Of a stretch of DNA of 64,000 bases, positions 34,437-46,832 are shown in pieces (positions within the stretch are counted from its first letter, which is position 1; every line of letters begins with the position of its first letter). The notes under the pieces were generated by a model that was not told where the DNA came from, did not search any database, and was given only the letters and a program-made list of their open reading frames with translations. Source of the DNA: Uloborus plumipes (taxonomy: Eukaryota > Arthropoda > Arachnida > Araneae > Uloboridae); assembly GCA_038373865.1 (NCBI GenBank), contig JAXGGA010001148.1, positions 62,001 to 126,000 of the forward strand. Direction: 5' to 3'. Position numbers and translations under genes: made by a program.

Positions 34437-35439
34437 CAGGGCCGGATTATTAAATAGGCAACGTGGACAATTGTCTACATAGGAATAGCCCCTTCAAAAC
34501 CTTGGGGCCCATATATGGGTCCCAAGGTTTTGAAGGAACCCCGAGAAATCCTTTTGTGACTTTGTGACAGCCTTGTGTACAACGTTAAGAAGAACATTAC
34601 TTGATGCAATATGCATTAGACTTTTATTAAGTAGACGTTCATACTTTCTCTGAACTTCTACCTCATCATCAGGGCTTAATTTCTACTAAAAGAGGAACAA
34701 GAGACCTATAGAAGTCATGTCTTTTTTACTCGTTAAAAACATGAATTTTGCCTGAATGTTAAAATTTGCATGAAATTGGAAAGAAGTGCAGAGGAACTCA
34801 GTTCCCGTACGTTCCTATGCAAAGTAAGCCTTGATCATCAATATCAATATTTGTAATCGAAAATAATCAATTATTACGATTGAATACACAATATTATTTA
34901 GAATTGTTACTATGAAACAGAGGCCCCAGATCCAGAAATTTTTGTCAGCGGGGGGAAGGGGGGGGGCAAGTTTTAATAGCTAATGTTATACATTATCAGT
35001 TGAGAAGAAAAGAAAACGAAGCATTTAAAAATTAAGCCATCTTCGAAGCATCAAACAATATTGCACAGCAAGTAATATTTTTATAACTGTTAAATTAAAT
35101 TGTTGGGTAACTGTTAAATTACCCATTTATTTATTTTGGTCAAAATTTATTGAAAGGAAAAACATTAATTTACAATTTATTAGTGGGATGCATGTAATCA
35201 ATAACGGAATTATAAAATTCTTAAAATAAATAAAATTTAACTTTTTCTAACATAATCTATAGGTAAAATTTTTGTTTCTATGAAATCAAGACTGATAATG
35301 GCTGTGCAGCTGATAAAATGTGTTTCTTATCACAGGGGAGTCAGTTGACCCCTGAATCCGCCATTAATATGAAATGCATATATGAAGGGCTCCATTACTT
35401 CAAATGCCTTTGAACCTCCAAACCCTCAATCCGGCCCCG
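34437..35439. mobile_element. hAT-type non-autonomous element, about 1 kb
   Basis: Ends CAGGGCCGGATTATTAAA and CAATCCGGCCCCG, flanked by ATTCTTAC / ATTCTTAT (8 bp, one mismatch). A second set of related words (CCCCAGATCCAGAAATTTTT near 34924; CCCCTGAATCCGCC near 35350) suggests another small hAT derivative inside. No transposase is visible. Confidence 0.7.
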
Positions 35440-35877
35440 ATTCTTATTATATAACTGAACGCGTTCGCGTCCTAATGTCCTGCGGACAATATGATGAACG
35501 AGCTCCCGGCACCACCTTTAAGGTGCTTTGTGATGGATCCGGTTAACGCGTGGGCGAACAGGGCAGTGATTTCTATCAGCGAGACGCCCTCCGAAGCAAG
35601 TCACCCTTGAAAACCGCCTTATGTGGGGATGGCTGATTGGACGGCGCTGGAACTGACACACTGTGAAATAAGGAGGCTCTAATAATAGCCGGGGAAATCA
35701 AAGGACAGCCCGGGTAGAATGGGAAGACTTTCGGGAGCGAGAGCCTGGGAAATACTTTTGTTTTACTCCAGGAAGTGAGGAAAACATTAATGCAGCTTAT
35801 TTTTAGTTGGAATTTTAACACATCTTCGTAACAGCTTGTTTTATGCTATTATGAATCACGTTGCACGATAATATGTA
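35440..35877. other. No gene recognised
   Basis: Moderately GC-rich patch (35460-35760) without a recognised product; the 81-codon minus frame at 35576-35821 has no motif. Confidence 0.4.
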
Positions 35878-36171
35878 CACTGCACAAAATAAACTGTTGT
35901 TTTTACTCCAGTTTAAAGCTGCAAAATGCACAGTAATAAACTGTAGAACAAGCAGTTTTACAGTTTATTACTGTGTAGCAGCAATTTTACAGTTTATAAC
36001 CCCAAAATTAGCTGTATTATACAGTAAAAACAACAGTATAATACTGGGAGCAGCGATTCCAGTTTAAAACTATAAAATGCACAGTAAAAACTATAAAATT
36101 AGCAATTTTTACAGTTTGTTGCTATAACATTAGTTGTATCATACTATAAAAATAACACATATTTTTTAGTG
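35878..36171. mobile_element. TA-flanked MITE with CACTGCA ends, second copy
   Basis: Same family as 6865-7495: CACTGCACAAAATAAACTG on the left, TATTTTTTAGTG on the right, flanked by TA, with internal ACTGTAAAATTAG-like repeats. It lies 88 bases before the nested hAT element. Confidence 0.7.
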
Positions 36172-39100
36172 TAGTGGTGATAGGCAGTGGCTCACATACA
36201 TTTAATGGGTCCAGAGGATCCACTTACCACCATCCTCAATTTGTTTCGATTGTCTATAACAGTGGTGGCCAACCCGCGGCACGCGTGCCACAATGTGGCA
36301 CGGCAGAGCAGTAACAGTGGCACGCGAAGACTTTTTGAAAAAATTCTATAATTGAGGAAAAAATGTCGATCCCAAAAATATTGATAAAAACTAAAACCCT
36401 TACACTGATAAGTATATACACTGATATTATTACGGTTAAGTGTCAGGAACTAAAATTAAGAAACCAGATTGGACAAAATTCGGTATGTTTGCACAATTAA
36501 AGCCCCTTAAATAGTTTTCGTTACATTACTTGAAAATTATTTGGGAAAAAACCTTTAAAAGTATCATTGAATTATCAATCACAAGCTCCTTGTGCCAAGG
36601 GATAAGACTTTTCTTCTGTTGGTGACCCATATGTAGAGTTCACTGTATTAACAAAATACGAATTAGAGCTCTGAATGTCTTGTGAACTTTTCCCAGGAAA
36701 AAGAGAAGTATATGGCAAGTCACTCCTTTATTGAAATGTGCAATAGCTTTCCAAAGGAGAAATACTCATAAGAGATTAGAATTTTAAGGAGTGTGTTTTA
36801 TAAAATATCTGAAAGGAAAGCAATGAGGGCTTGCTACTTATGAATGAAGATTAGCAATTGAATTTAGTTATTTCATCTCTTATTTATTATCTGGCGTTTA
36901 AATAATTTAAATTTAAGATTGTGCAGAAAAATGTTTCCTAAACCAGTATAGGCCATATACATTCTTTTATAACGAAATTTCGGTTTCTTTCTCTCTACTT
37001 TAGAGAAAAAAGAATACAACAGTTGAAATGTGTACTGAAATTAGAAACCAAAATTCAATAATTTTCCCGTGATATATTTAGTTAAATTTTACATCTATTT
37101 GAAGTATTCATTCAGTGTTATTTTTGGTGATTTCCAAGATGATAAAAAAATGCCGCTCTTTTCAAATTCTTTGTCTATTTCTCTGCAAAACACTGTTGTT
37201 ACCCACCTGAAATCCAAAGCGGAATTACTGACCTTTTGCATTGGTTATCAAACGTAAGAGCTTACTTTAACAGTAAGTCATAAACGTTGTATAGAAATTT
37301 AGAAATTTGTGCCAACAAAATTTTTTTCACATTTACACACTTTAGCCGCCTAGTGCTGTTGAAGGTTTGGTTCAAAATACACTGCTCGACATTGAAAATG
37401 CAACACCAAGAAGGAGTGGTCAGAAATTCATGCAAATTTTACCGTAGACGCACATCACTGAGTTATGCAAATGATATGAAATGCGCAGCTCTCCGACGCA
37501 CGTGAAGTAAGATATAAGAGAATGAAGTTGAAAAGTGGGCTATGTTCATGTTGGTTTTTCTGCCAGACTAATTTTTGGAGAAATTTGGTTTTTGTCTCGA
37601 AGGATACGTGTGATAGGAGGAAATGCCACGCCGTCCTCAACGAAGACACTTCCAGCATATAGACGACTTTACAAGGGGTATGGTGATCGGACTGAGAAGG
37701 GGAGATTGGTCCATACGTCAAATTGCAGCTGATACCCACATGGATGCAAGCACTGTGCATCGGCTGTGTCGGAGATGGTTGGAAAGAGGAAATGTAGCCA
37801 CATTGAGGAGTGCAAGTGCAGCCAGAATGACGTCAGACCGCTTGGATCGACGGATTCACCGACAAGCTGTGGCGGACCCGCAAGTCACTTGTACGTCAAT
37901 TCTGCAGCACGTGCAAGGTACCCTGGATGTTCCTTTGTCGACCAGAACCATTTCCCGTCGACTGGTTGCACGTGGCCTGCAATCACGGCGCCCGCTAAGA
38001 AGACTGCCATTGACCTCACAGCACAGACTCCAACGTTTGGAATGGTGCCGGACCAGAGCGACGTGGATGGCAGAATGGCAAACCGTAGTGTTCTCAGATG
38101 AATCCCGCTTCTGTTTGTCCAGCGATAGTCATCGCATACGTGTGTGGCGTCGACGTGGAGAAAGATCGAATCCGGCAGTAACTGTGGAACGCCCCACAGC
38201 GCGACAACGTGGCATAATGGTTTGGGGCGCTATTGCATACAATTCCGTATCACCTCTAGTTTGTATTCGGGGCACTATGACGGCCCAACGATATGCAGAT
38301 AATGTACTGCGGCCGGTGGCAATCCCCTACCTTCAGGGTCTGCCAAATGCAATTTTTCAACAGGATAACGCCCGGCCTCACAGTTCTCGAATCAGCCAAC
38401 ATGCTCTACGACAAGGGTGGCCAACCTTTTTAGGGAGAGAGCCAATATTTGGAGAGAAAAAGCTCAGCGTGCCACATTGTATTTTCCCAACAAACTGAAC
38501 ATTTTTAAAAGGTTTAAAAATAGATTATTTGTTGTCTGATTAAGTAATTCTTCTCCAAAAAAATATTTTTTCTCGTAAATCTGAGTAATTGAAATTTAAA
38601 TGATAATAAAGGTAAACAAGTCCGAACTTAAGAGTTGTTATTATTAAACACTTTTATAGGTTCTGTCAGTTGGGTTATACTTAAAATAGAAACAAATAAC
38701 ATAAAACATTCTATTCTAAAAATTAAACAGTCTGTACTTAATGTGGTTTATGAGTCTTTAATTTTAGGATTAGTTCTTGAGAATCCTAAGAAGTTTAAGT
38801 GTTTTAAGTGCTATCAATTAATGTTCAACGGTATTTAGATTTTTATGCATTCACGGCAAAAAAATTTGTTTGGAAACGTATTTTGAACAAAATCTACAAC
38901 AGCACCAGACGGCTAAAGTGTGTAAATGTGAAAAAAATTCTGTTGGTAAAAAATTTCTAAATTTCTATATAACTTGGATGACTTTCAGTTGAAGTAAACT
39001 TTTATAGTTGATTACTAATGCAAAAGGTCATTAATTCCGATGTGGCTTTCATGAGGCTAACAAGTAGTGTCTTGTAGAGAAATAGACATAGAATTTGAAA

Positions 39101-39187
39101 AGATCAGCATTTTTTTTATAATCTTGAAAATCATCAAACTTAACACTGAATGAATATTTGAAATAAGTGTAATATGTTCTCCATATA

Positions 39188-40753
39188 CAGTGCGTTTCGA
39201 AATGATAGGTCCACCAGTAAAAACGAAAGTTATGCTGGTAAAAAAAAAGTTGTATTGTGTACAAAGTACTATTTTATAAACTACATTACTTCATTCAATG
39301 TAAAATAGCTCATAAATAATTTACAAATAATAGAAATAATGAGGAAAACTAAAATTAGATGAAACAGCTGTTTCAAAAAGATAGGTCCACTGAACCAAGC
39401 ATCAAATAAATGTTGAATTAATAAGAAATGTTTCTGATTTTTTTTCTGAATAAGCTCATAAATCATATTTGGCATGGTTTCTACAAGTTTTTGCAAACAA
39501 TTTGTCCCGATTTTTGACCATTCGGAGGAAATAGCCCTTTTTAAGTCTGCAGTACTGCTGTACTGTCTTCCGCCTGCTTACACCGCTCACTGCGAGTATA
39601 CCCCACATGTTTTCTACTGGATTCAAGTCGGGGCTGTAAGGTGGATAATAGATAATATGTACAACATTATCCAGAAATCATTCAAAAGTGGACTTTGCTG
39701 AGTTCAGAGGAGCATTGTCTGGTTGGAACAAGAGGAATGGGCCCCCAATAGGTTCTGATTGTGGAATAAAATATTGTTCAAACAGCTTGTTATAGCCAGC
39801 AGCATTCAAACCATTGTCTACAAATGCTATATTAGTTTTTCCTGTCCCTCTGAATCGGGCACAAGCCATAACGGAACCACCATCAGCTTGCCTCTTCGAG
39901 AATATCTGTCTATCGTTACGCAGATCGTGCCAGTAATAATGCCAACCATCTGGACCATCCAGGTTTAATTCCTTTTTATCACTGAATATCACACGATGCC
40001 TATCTTGTTTCCAGGACATCACTTCCTGCGCAAATTTCAATCTCTTTTCTTTGTGCTTTTTAGTCAATTTCGGAGCCGCTTTTCTCTTCAAGTAAACTAA
40101 ATTTCCGAACTTCTTTACCGCTCTGTGGACTGTAGATTTTGATACTGAAGGGTTTAGTTGTGTGGCCAAAGTGGATATGCCCATTATTTCCAGTTTTTAG
40201 GTCCCTTACGATAGTGCTTCCTTGTCGGGGTGTCACTTTTGATGGGCGGTCAGATGATTTTTTACTGCTATAAGCATTTCTAAATAGCAAAAAATTGTTT
40301 GCAGCACTTTGCGATCTGTTTAAAAGCTTACCTATTTCTCTATTCGATTTTCCAGACTGTTTAAATGCATCAATTTTCCCCTGCTCAACCAGCGAAAGAC
40401 TGCAATGACAACCCGTTTTGTTTAACTACAAAGTGCTGCTCAAATCTGTTTAAATACCTCCACTGCAGCAAGCATAATCCCGTAGCAATACTAGGCAACG
40501 ATACTTATGCAAATTTTTGGAAATTTATGTGGTTGGGGCAATATTTCTGAAGGCGGACCTATCTTTTTGAAACGGTCTGTAAATGAAAATTTGCATCAAA
40601 TAAGAAGAAATGAATTATTTTTAAGAAATTTGATCAAACATAGTTATAACAATTACAGATATATAATCACGAGCAAAAAAAGTGATTCCTATTCTTAATT
40701 AACAGTCGAAATTTAGAAAAATAAGGGTGGACCTATCATTTCGAGACGCGCTG
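39188..40753 (-). mobile_element. Tc3-like transposon inside the inner hAT
   Basis: Terminal repeats CAGTGCGTTTCGAAATGATA (left) and the mirrored CAGCGCGTCTCGAAATGATA (right) match over 28 bp with two differences; TA flanks both sides. A second pair of related sites lies inward (TTCAAAAAGATAGGTCCACT near 39373; its counterpart near 40552-40575). The pairing of outer and inner binding sites gives an IR/DR layout, as in Tc3 and some Tc1 elements. Length 1566 bp. Confidence 0.9.
39456..40425 (-). pseudogene. Tc3-like transposase, decayed
   Basis: The N-terminal helix-turn-helix (KIDAFKQSGKSNREIGKLL, then TPRQGSTIVRDLKT) is in one frame near 40200-40400. A one-base shift near 40190 leads into GISTLATQLNPSVSKSTVHR and the catalytic domain: D in VIFSDKKELNLDGPDGWHYYW, D in FQPDNAPLNS. 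An in-frame TGA near 39677 replaces an expected tryptophan; the frame then continues through YYPPYSPDLNPVENMWG, carrying the glutamate, and ends at 39456. There are 34 residues between the second D and E. LNLDGPDG and the YYWHDLR motif place it near Tc3. No start codon is preserved. One frameshift and one stop make it inactive. Confidence 0.9.
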
Positions 40754-41367
40754 TATCATTTGAATATTATTAAATTTGGGTTGCTAGTTTCAGTATTAAT
40801 TTTAAATGTTTTATTTTTCCCCAAAAGTACAGAGAAAGAAACTGAAGTTTCATTATAAAAGAATGTAGATGGCCTATACTGGTTTAGGAAATTTTTTTCT
40901 ATACAATCTGAAATTTAAATTACTTAAACGGCGGATAATAAGAGATGAAAAAGCTAAATTCAATTTCTGTTCTTCATTCCTCAGTAGCAAGTTATCATTG
41001 CTTTCCTTCAAGATATTTTAAGAAACACACTTCCTAAAATTCTAAAATCTTATGACCATTTTTTCCTTTAGATATCTATCGCACATTTCAATGAAAGAGT
41101 AACTTGCCTCTTCTCTTTCTTCTGAGAAAAGGTCTACATTCAGAGCCCTAATCAGTAGTTAATACAGTGAACTCAATGCCACCAACAGGGGAAAAGTCTG
41201 ATACCTAGGCAAGGAGTTAGTGATATATAAATCAATGACACTTTTGAAGTTTTTCTCCAAATAATTTTCCCCAAGTAATGTAATAATAACAATAAAAGGG
41301 TCTTTATTTGTGTATTGTGCAACCATACCGAATTTTGTTCAATCTGGTTTCTTAATTTTTGTTGCAA

Positions 41368-41410
<43 letters not shown>

Positions 41411-42608
41411 CATTGAAAGTTTCATTCGTGTTAAGCAAAAATATGCTTTACCAAAGCCTTGTCTCTAGTGTCACAGCTTTCGTTGGATGTTCGAGCTACC
41501 GCTAAGTACTTTGCAATATTGTAGCTCAGACTATTTGTAAGCCAGCCTTCTGGCATTTAATCGTCATAATATCATTATATTCAGTTCAAGGGTTCAATAT
41601 TTTTGAGATCAATTTCAATTTTCTCAATTTCAGATTTAAAAAAAAAAGTTTTCGCGTGCCACTGTTACTGCTCTGCCGTGCCACATTGTGGCACGCGGGC
41701 CGCGGGTTGGCCACCCCTGCTCTACGAGGTGTACAGATGCTTTCCTGGCCACCATACTCTCCTGACTTGTCACCAATCGAACATGTGTGGGACGTGATTG
41801 GACGCCGTTTGCAGAACCTGTCACTGCCTCGTTCAGAGGACGAACTGTGGCAAATGGTTGAAAGGGAATGGAGTGCCATCCCTCAGGACACCATCCGCAG
41901 GCTTATTGACTCCATGCCTAGACGTGTTTCTTCGTGCATCGCTGTACGCGGTGGTCCTACTTCTTACTGAGCCGACTCGCTCTAAATTTCGCTTATTTAT
42001 TTTGAAATAAATATCACTTATTGTTCCATGCTGTCTCTGTCTTCTTACCAAATTTCATCAATTTCTGACCACTCCTTCTTGGTATTGCATTTTCAATGTC
42101 GAGCAGTGTATGTTTCTGAACAAATATTTTCTGTTATGACTGCATAAAAATCTTAATACCGTTGAATATTAAGTGAGAGCACTTAAAACGCTTAAACTTC
42201 TTAGCATTCTGAATAACTAGTCCTAAACTTAATGTCTTGGTAAAAAAAATACAGACTCATAAACCACATTAAGTATTGACTGTTTAATTTTTAGAATAAA
42301 ATGTTTCATGTCATTTGTTTATATTCTAAGCATAACCCAACTAACTGAACGTATAAAAGTGTTAATAAATTATTACCCTTAAGTTCGGGCATGTTTTAGC
42401 TTTATTATTTTAGTTTCAATTACTCAGATTTACAAAAAAAAAATTTTTTTTCATTGAAGTAAGAATTATATAGTCCGCCAACAAATAATCTATTTTTAAC
42501 TTTTTAAAAATTTTCAGCTTGTTGGAAAAATACAATGTGGCACGCTGAACTTTTTCTCTCCAGAGAGTGGCACTCTCCCTAAAAAGGTTGGCCACCCCTG
42601 GTCTATAA

Positions 42609-43092
42609 TCTCATTTATTCGAGTATAGTAGTCATCTCATCGCGTGCCCTAGTAAGCAATAAACATGACAACAAAGTCAAAACAAATTTCATTCGTTTTA
42701 TTTCATGATTATGTAACGCTTTTTTTCCGACACTCTGTCCAAACTAATTTTGATTTTTTAGTTGTATAATTTAATTTTTAAATTATATTGTAAAAATCAA
42801 TGATCAAAATCTCAAATCAAAACAAATCACATTATTATCGTATTTCGCAAAACGTAAACATGAAAAACAAAATATCCAGGAAATTAGAGAAGATTTTCGG
42901 ACTACCACAAATGGTTTGCCTTTTTTACTTTTAAATTATGAAAAAGGTAACAGAAATTAATGCAAATTTATTTATTCAATAATTTATCTTTTAATGTTTT
43001 TACATCAACAATCAATAGAATCAAAAGATTATGTTTCGTGGCGCATTGGATTGCGATAAGAGAATGCTTCATTTTCGATCCTGGACCCCTTC
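42609..43092. other. No gene recognised
   Basis: AT-rich DNA right of the nest; a 119-codon frame from 42960 runs across the boundary of the next element and is not supported. Confidence 0.5.
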
Positions 43093-43725
43093 TAGTGGCG
43101 CACCTATGGAAGAGGCTAAGGGGCTTAATCCCCTCCCAGGAGGAATTCAGAAAGAGCAATAAACCCTTTAATTTGAGAAAAGGACAGAAATTGCTCTTTT
43201 TTTCTTTTTTGATTTCAGTTTCGGAAATTTTACTAAAATTGTTTAAAATTACTTCTTTTGAAATGCGACTGCTGCCAAAATCTTTTTCAAAGGTACTCTA
43301 TTCACCAATGAAGAGCTAACCTCTTTTTTAAGTAGTTATTGTTATTTTTTAAACATTATTTACTGCAGCTTGCTTTATTCATTGTTTTTTCTTAACTTTA
43401 GCACAACTAGGTTACTGTTTATCTTTTATTATGCGTAAATTTAATCTTAATTTTTTTTTTTCGGTTGAGAGAGAGATAAAGCAATGAGAACAGGAAATTG
43501 CACAATTTTATTTTTCCTTGAAATTACATAAAACTGGCATATAATTAACGTAAAAATTGATATAAAATTTTACGAAAATGAAATTTAAAAAAAAAGTTAA
43601 AGCTACATAAATCTGGAAGGTGGAAAGTTCTTAAAACTTCACTAACTTTGCCTTATCACTTCATGTATCAAACTAACTTTTAAAAATTCTACCTACCTAG
43701 GGAAAAAATCCTGAGTTCGCCACTG
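43093..43725. mobile_element. hAT-type MITE with TAGTGGCG ends
   Basis: Ends TAGTGGCGCACCTATGG and CCTGAGTTCGCCACTG, flanked by a perfect 8-bp duplication ACCCCTTC (43085-43092 and 43726-43733). Length 633 bp; AT-rich interior without coding sequence. Confidence 0.75.
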
Positions 43726-43733
43726 ACCCCTTC

Positions 43734-44877
43734 CTTGAAGCATTCATGTGTGCGCTACTAATGATTTGTGAATAGTTTACATACTAAGTATTGATTCTAA
43801 AAAAATCAAACGTGAGAATCGTTCCTGTTTTTAAACAACTAATTTAGCTGTGAGTCAGGTATTCCCATGACTGAAACCAGAAACTTAACTCACATGTTTA
43901 AGAGAACAATTCGTTTTATTTTTGCATTTATATATTTATTCATTATAAAATTCGTTCATCATCGTATAAATGAAAAATCTAATAACTGCATTAGAATATT
44001 AATAGCTCAAACATCAACACAATTTCTCATTGAATAGTTGGTCTGGATGATTCACTACATCTATGTATGCACTTCAAGCTTAGTAAATCGAACACTTTAT
44101 TTCTTATTCTAGGGCCAAAACGAGCTGAATTTCAAGTGAGAATTACGTAAAAAATATCAACGCATTACTATTATTTTCGTTCAAGTAGAATACATATTTC
44201 GCAAGAAAAAATATTGTATGCAAATATTTTAGAAAATATTTTACATTTACGGGAAAATCGAAAAAATATTTGAACATTTCTTCAATTCTAAACAGGGTAT
44301 GTAATGCATATTCCAATGCACACATATTTCCACTCCTAACATGAAATTCTATAAGAAACGCGGTTAGAGCCAACAACGCAAAAGATTTTTTGCTAAGCTC
44401 TAGAATGGTAGAAATATACTCTGAAATAGGAAAGCAAATTCTAAATTTACTATTTATTTTTATTTTATTTTACTTCTTTTCTTTATATTGTCAGAAATCG
44501 ACTATAAGTCTATTTCCGAGGTTAAGACTAAATCCCAAGAGCTAGGGGGAAAAAATCAAAGTCGACTCTTGTTCTCGATAGAATTTATGCATCGGTAATG
44601 TCGATGTCATTTGAAATATTATTATGGCGTACTTTACGTCCTCTTTTGTACTGAGACCTTGAATTTCACTAACCAGCAATCTATGTCTACAGAAAATTGT
44701 ATTTATAATTTAATTAATAACATTTTTTTTTTTTTTTTTTCATTTCTTGAAATAAAAAGCTAAAAATATACGGATCATATGTACAGAGAAACATAGAAGA
44801 TGTTATTTTATGACAGAAAGATTTTAATAGCGTAGGTGTAAATACTACTAATAACAACAACAATAATAATATTGTTA
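43734..44877. other. No gene recognised
   Basis: AT-rich DNA with a poly-T run near 44724-44740. Nothing further is supported. Confidence 0.5.
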
Positions 44878-46365
44878 TCTATATATATAAAGATGACGCT
44901 GTTCGTTTGTTTGTTTGTTTGTAACCGCTGGCCAGAAGCCCCCACAGCACCTACAGACCTGAAACTTGGCGCAAAAATTCGAACGTATCCCAGTAAAATG
45001 CACCTCGAAGGCCAAATTTTTAATTTCGAATTAGTTATTTTTAAATTAATTAATTAGTCTCATTTTTCGTGTATCCACCATAATTGGGGGGGGGGGAAAC
45101 CTTCCCCCACTCCAAAACATTATATATCCCTGGAAAGGGGTTTTTTTTTCTAAAAAAGAAAAGTGTTAGCACGTTTCTGTCCGTTAATTAGAACAGGAGA
45201 TATTAATTTTCAAATTTAGTCAATTTTCAAGGCTTAACTCTGTACGCAAAATTGAAACACTAGATTCATTTTTCCAGACAGACAGCTCTTTTGTCCCTGA
45301 AGTTACTTTGTGGTTTAAATTAGCGTATAGATTTAGGCCTTGAAATTTTAATTAATTTGATTAATTAATGTCTCCTGTTACTTACTTAACTTTCTGTCTT
45401 TTATATTTATTTGGCGAATTGATTTGAACTTTAACATTACTTTAAGTATAATTTAAAAGGTTGTGGATCGCATTTTAACTAAAGGATATAATAATTTTAC
45501 TTCAGAGGGTTGTAGGGAATTTAAATTTATTCAGTTGACTTCTTCAAAATTCGGTGTTTCCGAAAATGTCAGAATGGAACTATTATTAAAAATTTAGTGA
45601 TGGCTATTCAGTTACTCTTCGTATTTGGCGTCATAAAGTTTGACAAAAATCGGGAAATTTACCAAACCTCCCAGCCAGTGAAACACTACTTTCTCCAAAT
45701 CAAAGAAAAAGAAAACGCTCTGGGAAAGAATAGTAGTTGTTTGCAGTCTAAAGAGTATTTTATTGCATGTTTAAAACATGTATTTAATGCCGCCATCACT
45801 AAATTTTCAATAGTTCCATTCTGACATTTTTGGTAACACCGCTATGCAGTTACTCTTCATATTTGGCGTCGTAAAGTCTGGCAACAACCGGGAAATTTAC
45901 CAAACCTCCCAGCCACTGAAATCTTGCTTTTTTGAGGGTCACTGTTAGATTGTAATCACTTCAAAGAGATGGTGCGAAAGACATTATATTTCTTTCCTTT
46001 TAATGTTCACATTAAAATCATGGAAGAATAGTTGTGGCCGAGTTACCTGATACAATCGGTTCCCTGTGTTAATAAATTTAGATTTGGCGACCAATTTTAC
46101 ATTGAAATTACGGTTAAATCGGTGAATTATATTAAATTTCAAGGGCAATATTGCTGTGTTCGTTGAGAGTTTTCGAAAATCTTGGCACTACAGTTGCGTC
46201 AAAAGTTCCATTGAAACGTAAAAATTTCGCTAAAAATAAATAAGTTCGTCACACGCACACACACACACACACGAAAAGAAGAAAAGTCTAAAGAGTGAGT
46301 TAAACTTTATTTAGTTAACTTCCTTTACATTTATTGCACGGGCATCGCCGTGCGGGTACTGCTAG
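44878..46365 (+). mobile_element. Non-autonomous Helitron, about 1.5 kb
   Basis: Begins TCTATATATATAAAGATGAC after host A (44877) and ends with a hairpin in GCACGGGCATCGCCGTGC, then GGGTACTG and CTAG, followed by host T (46366). This is the textbook Helitron terminal layout. The 5' part includes TTTGTTTGTTTG and CCTGAAACTTGGCGC, typical of arthropod Helitron leaders. No Rep/helicase is present. An internal block (45607-45680) is repeated directly at 45846-45921, and flanking text (45556-45605 versus 45788-45836) is inverted between them. A CA microsatellite lies near the 3' end. Confidence 0.82.
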
Positions 46366-46564
46366 TTAAATATAATAATACAAGGTGCATTCAAGTTCTA
46401 AGGCCTCCGATTTTTTTCTCCAGACTGGAAAGACATAGAAACATGCGGATTGCTATAAAATGAGCGTGCGTTCTTCGTAAAAATGTCACAGAGATGGCAA
46501 CATTATACGACAGATAGAATTTTGACGCCAGTTGCGAGAATGAGAACTGTTTTCGATACTTAAA

Positions 46565-46708
46565 ATGGCGACGTTTTCTTTACTTGAACAGCTTGCAATC
46601 ATTCGTTTTCTGTATTTACGTGGTGTGACACCAATTGAAATTCTTGGACAGTTGAAGGAGACATGTGGTGATGGAATTATGGATATGTCGAAAGTGCGTT
46701 CGTGGATG
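46565..46708 (+). pseudogene. Mariner transposase N-terminal fragment (left arm)
   Basis: About 48 codons: MATFSLLEQLAIIRFLYLRG, then a segment resembling the mariner helix-turn-helix start (QLKETCGDGIMDMSKVRSWM). It leaves the transposase at the arm boundary and has no DDE/D domain. Confidence 0.7.
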
Positions 46709-46832
46709 CGACAGTCATTCGACTATCCCCCAAAACAATTCTCTCCACTTTCTGGATCATGTCGTCAGCTTGTACGAGATCGAGGTTGTTTCAGTTTGTT
46801 TTCACACGATGTTCTGCCTTCGTTAAATTATA

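Larger units (their letters stand above)
38412..41719. mobile_element. Inner hAT-like element, inverted copy of the outer one
   Basis: Ends CAAGGGTGGCCAACCTTTTT and GGGTTGGCCACCCCTG, flanked by a perfect 8-bp duplication CTCTACGA (38404-38411 and 41720-41727). Its sequence is the reverse complement of the outer element: its right end matches the outer left end and vice versa, with clear divergence. It contains a long poly-T run (about 41371-41405) and is interrupted by a Tc3-like transposon at 39188-40753. Without that it is about 1.74 kb. Confidence 0.93.
37623..41970 (+). pseudogene. Tc1-like transposase gene split in two by a hAT insertion
   Basis: The gene consists of 37623-38411 (263 codons) and 41728-41970 (80 codons plus stop); together they span 343 residues, normal for Tc1. 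The N-terminal helix-turn-helix covers about residues 10-120. Catalytic residues are D159 in FSDESRF and D248 in FQQDNARPH in the first part, and the glutamate of SPDLSPIEHVW in the second, with only 32 residues between the second aspartate and the glutamate. Apart from the insertion after codon 263 I see no stop or frameshift, so the break is recent relative to the decay of the transposase. As it stands the gene reads into the hAT and stops at 38498, losing the glutamate. Confidence 0.92.
37380..42108 (+). mobile_element. Tc1-like transposon (DD32E spacing) split by a hAT insertion
   Basis: Terminal inverted repeats of about 49 bp begin CACTGCTCGACATTGAAAAT and differ by one base; TA flanks both sides (37378-37379 and 42109-42110). 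Removing the hAT at 38412-41719 leaves an element of about 1.4 kb. A 5'-truncated relative of the same family lies at 53981-54504. Confidence 0.93.
36260..42600. mobile_element. Outer hAT-like element of a four-level nest
   Basis: Ends CAGTGGTGGCCAACCC and GGTTGGCCACCCCTG are inverted, flanked by a perfect 8-bp duplication GTCTATAA (36252-36259 and 42601-42608). GTGGCAC motifs cluster just inside both ends, as hAT subterminal binding repeats do. Without the nested Tc1 it would be about 1.6 kb (36260-37377 plus 42109-42600). No intact hAT transposase exists; a weak 62-codon frame at 37069-37257 (KYSFSVIFGDFQDD...) vaguely resembles a ZBED/Charlie-type transposase fragment but is too short to call. 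Confidence 0.9.

Noticed and set aside
37069..37257. hAT transposase coding exon in the outer element
   Set aside because: A faint resemblance to ZBED/Charlie-type enzymes over about 30 residues, no catalytic or BED motif, and the matching part of the inner copy is not conserved as protein.
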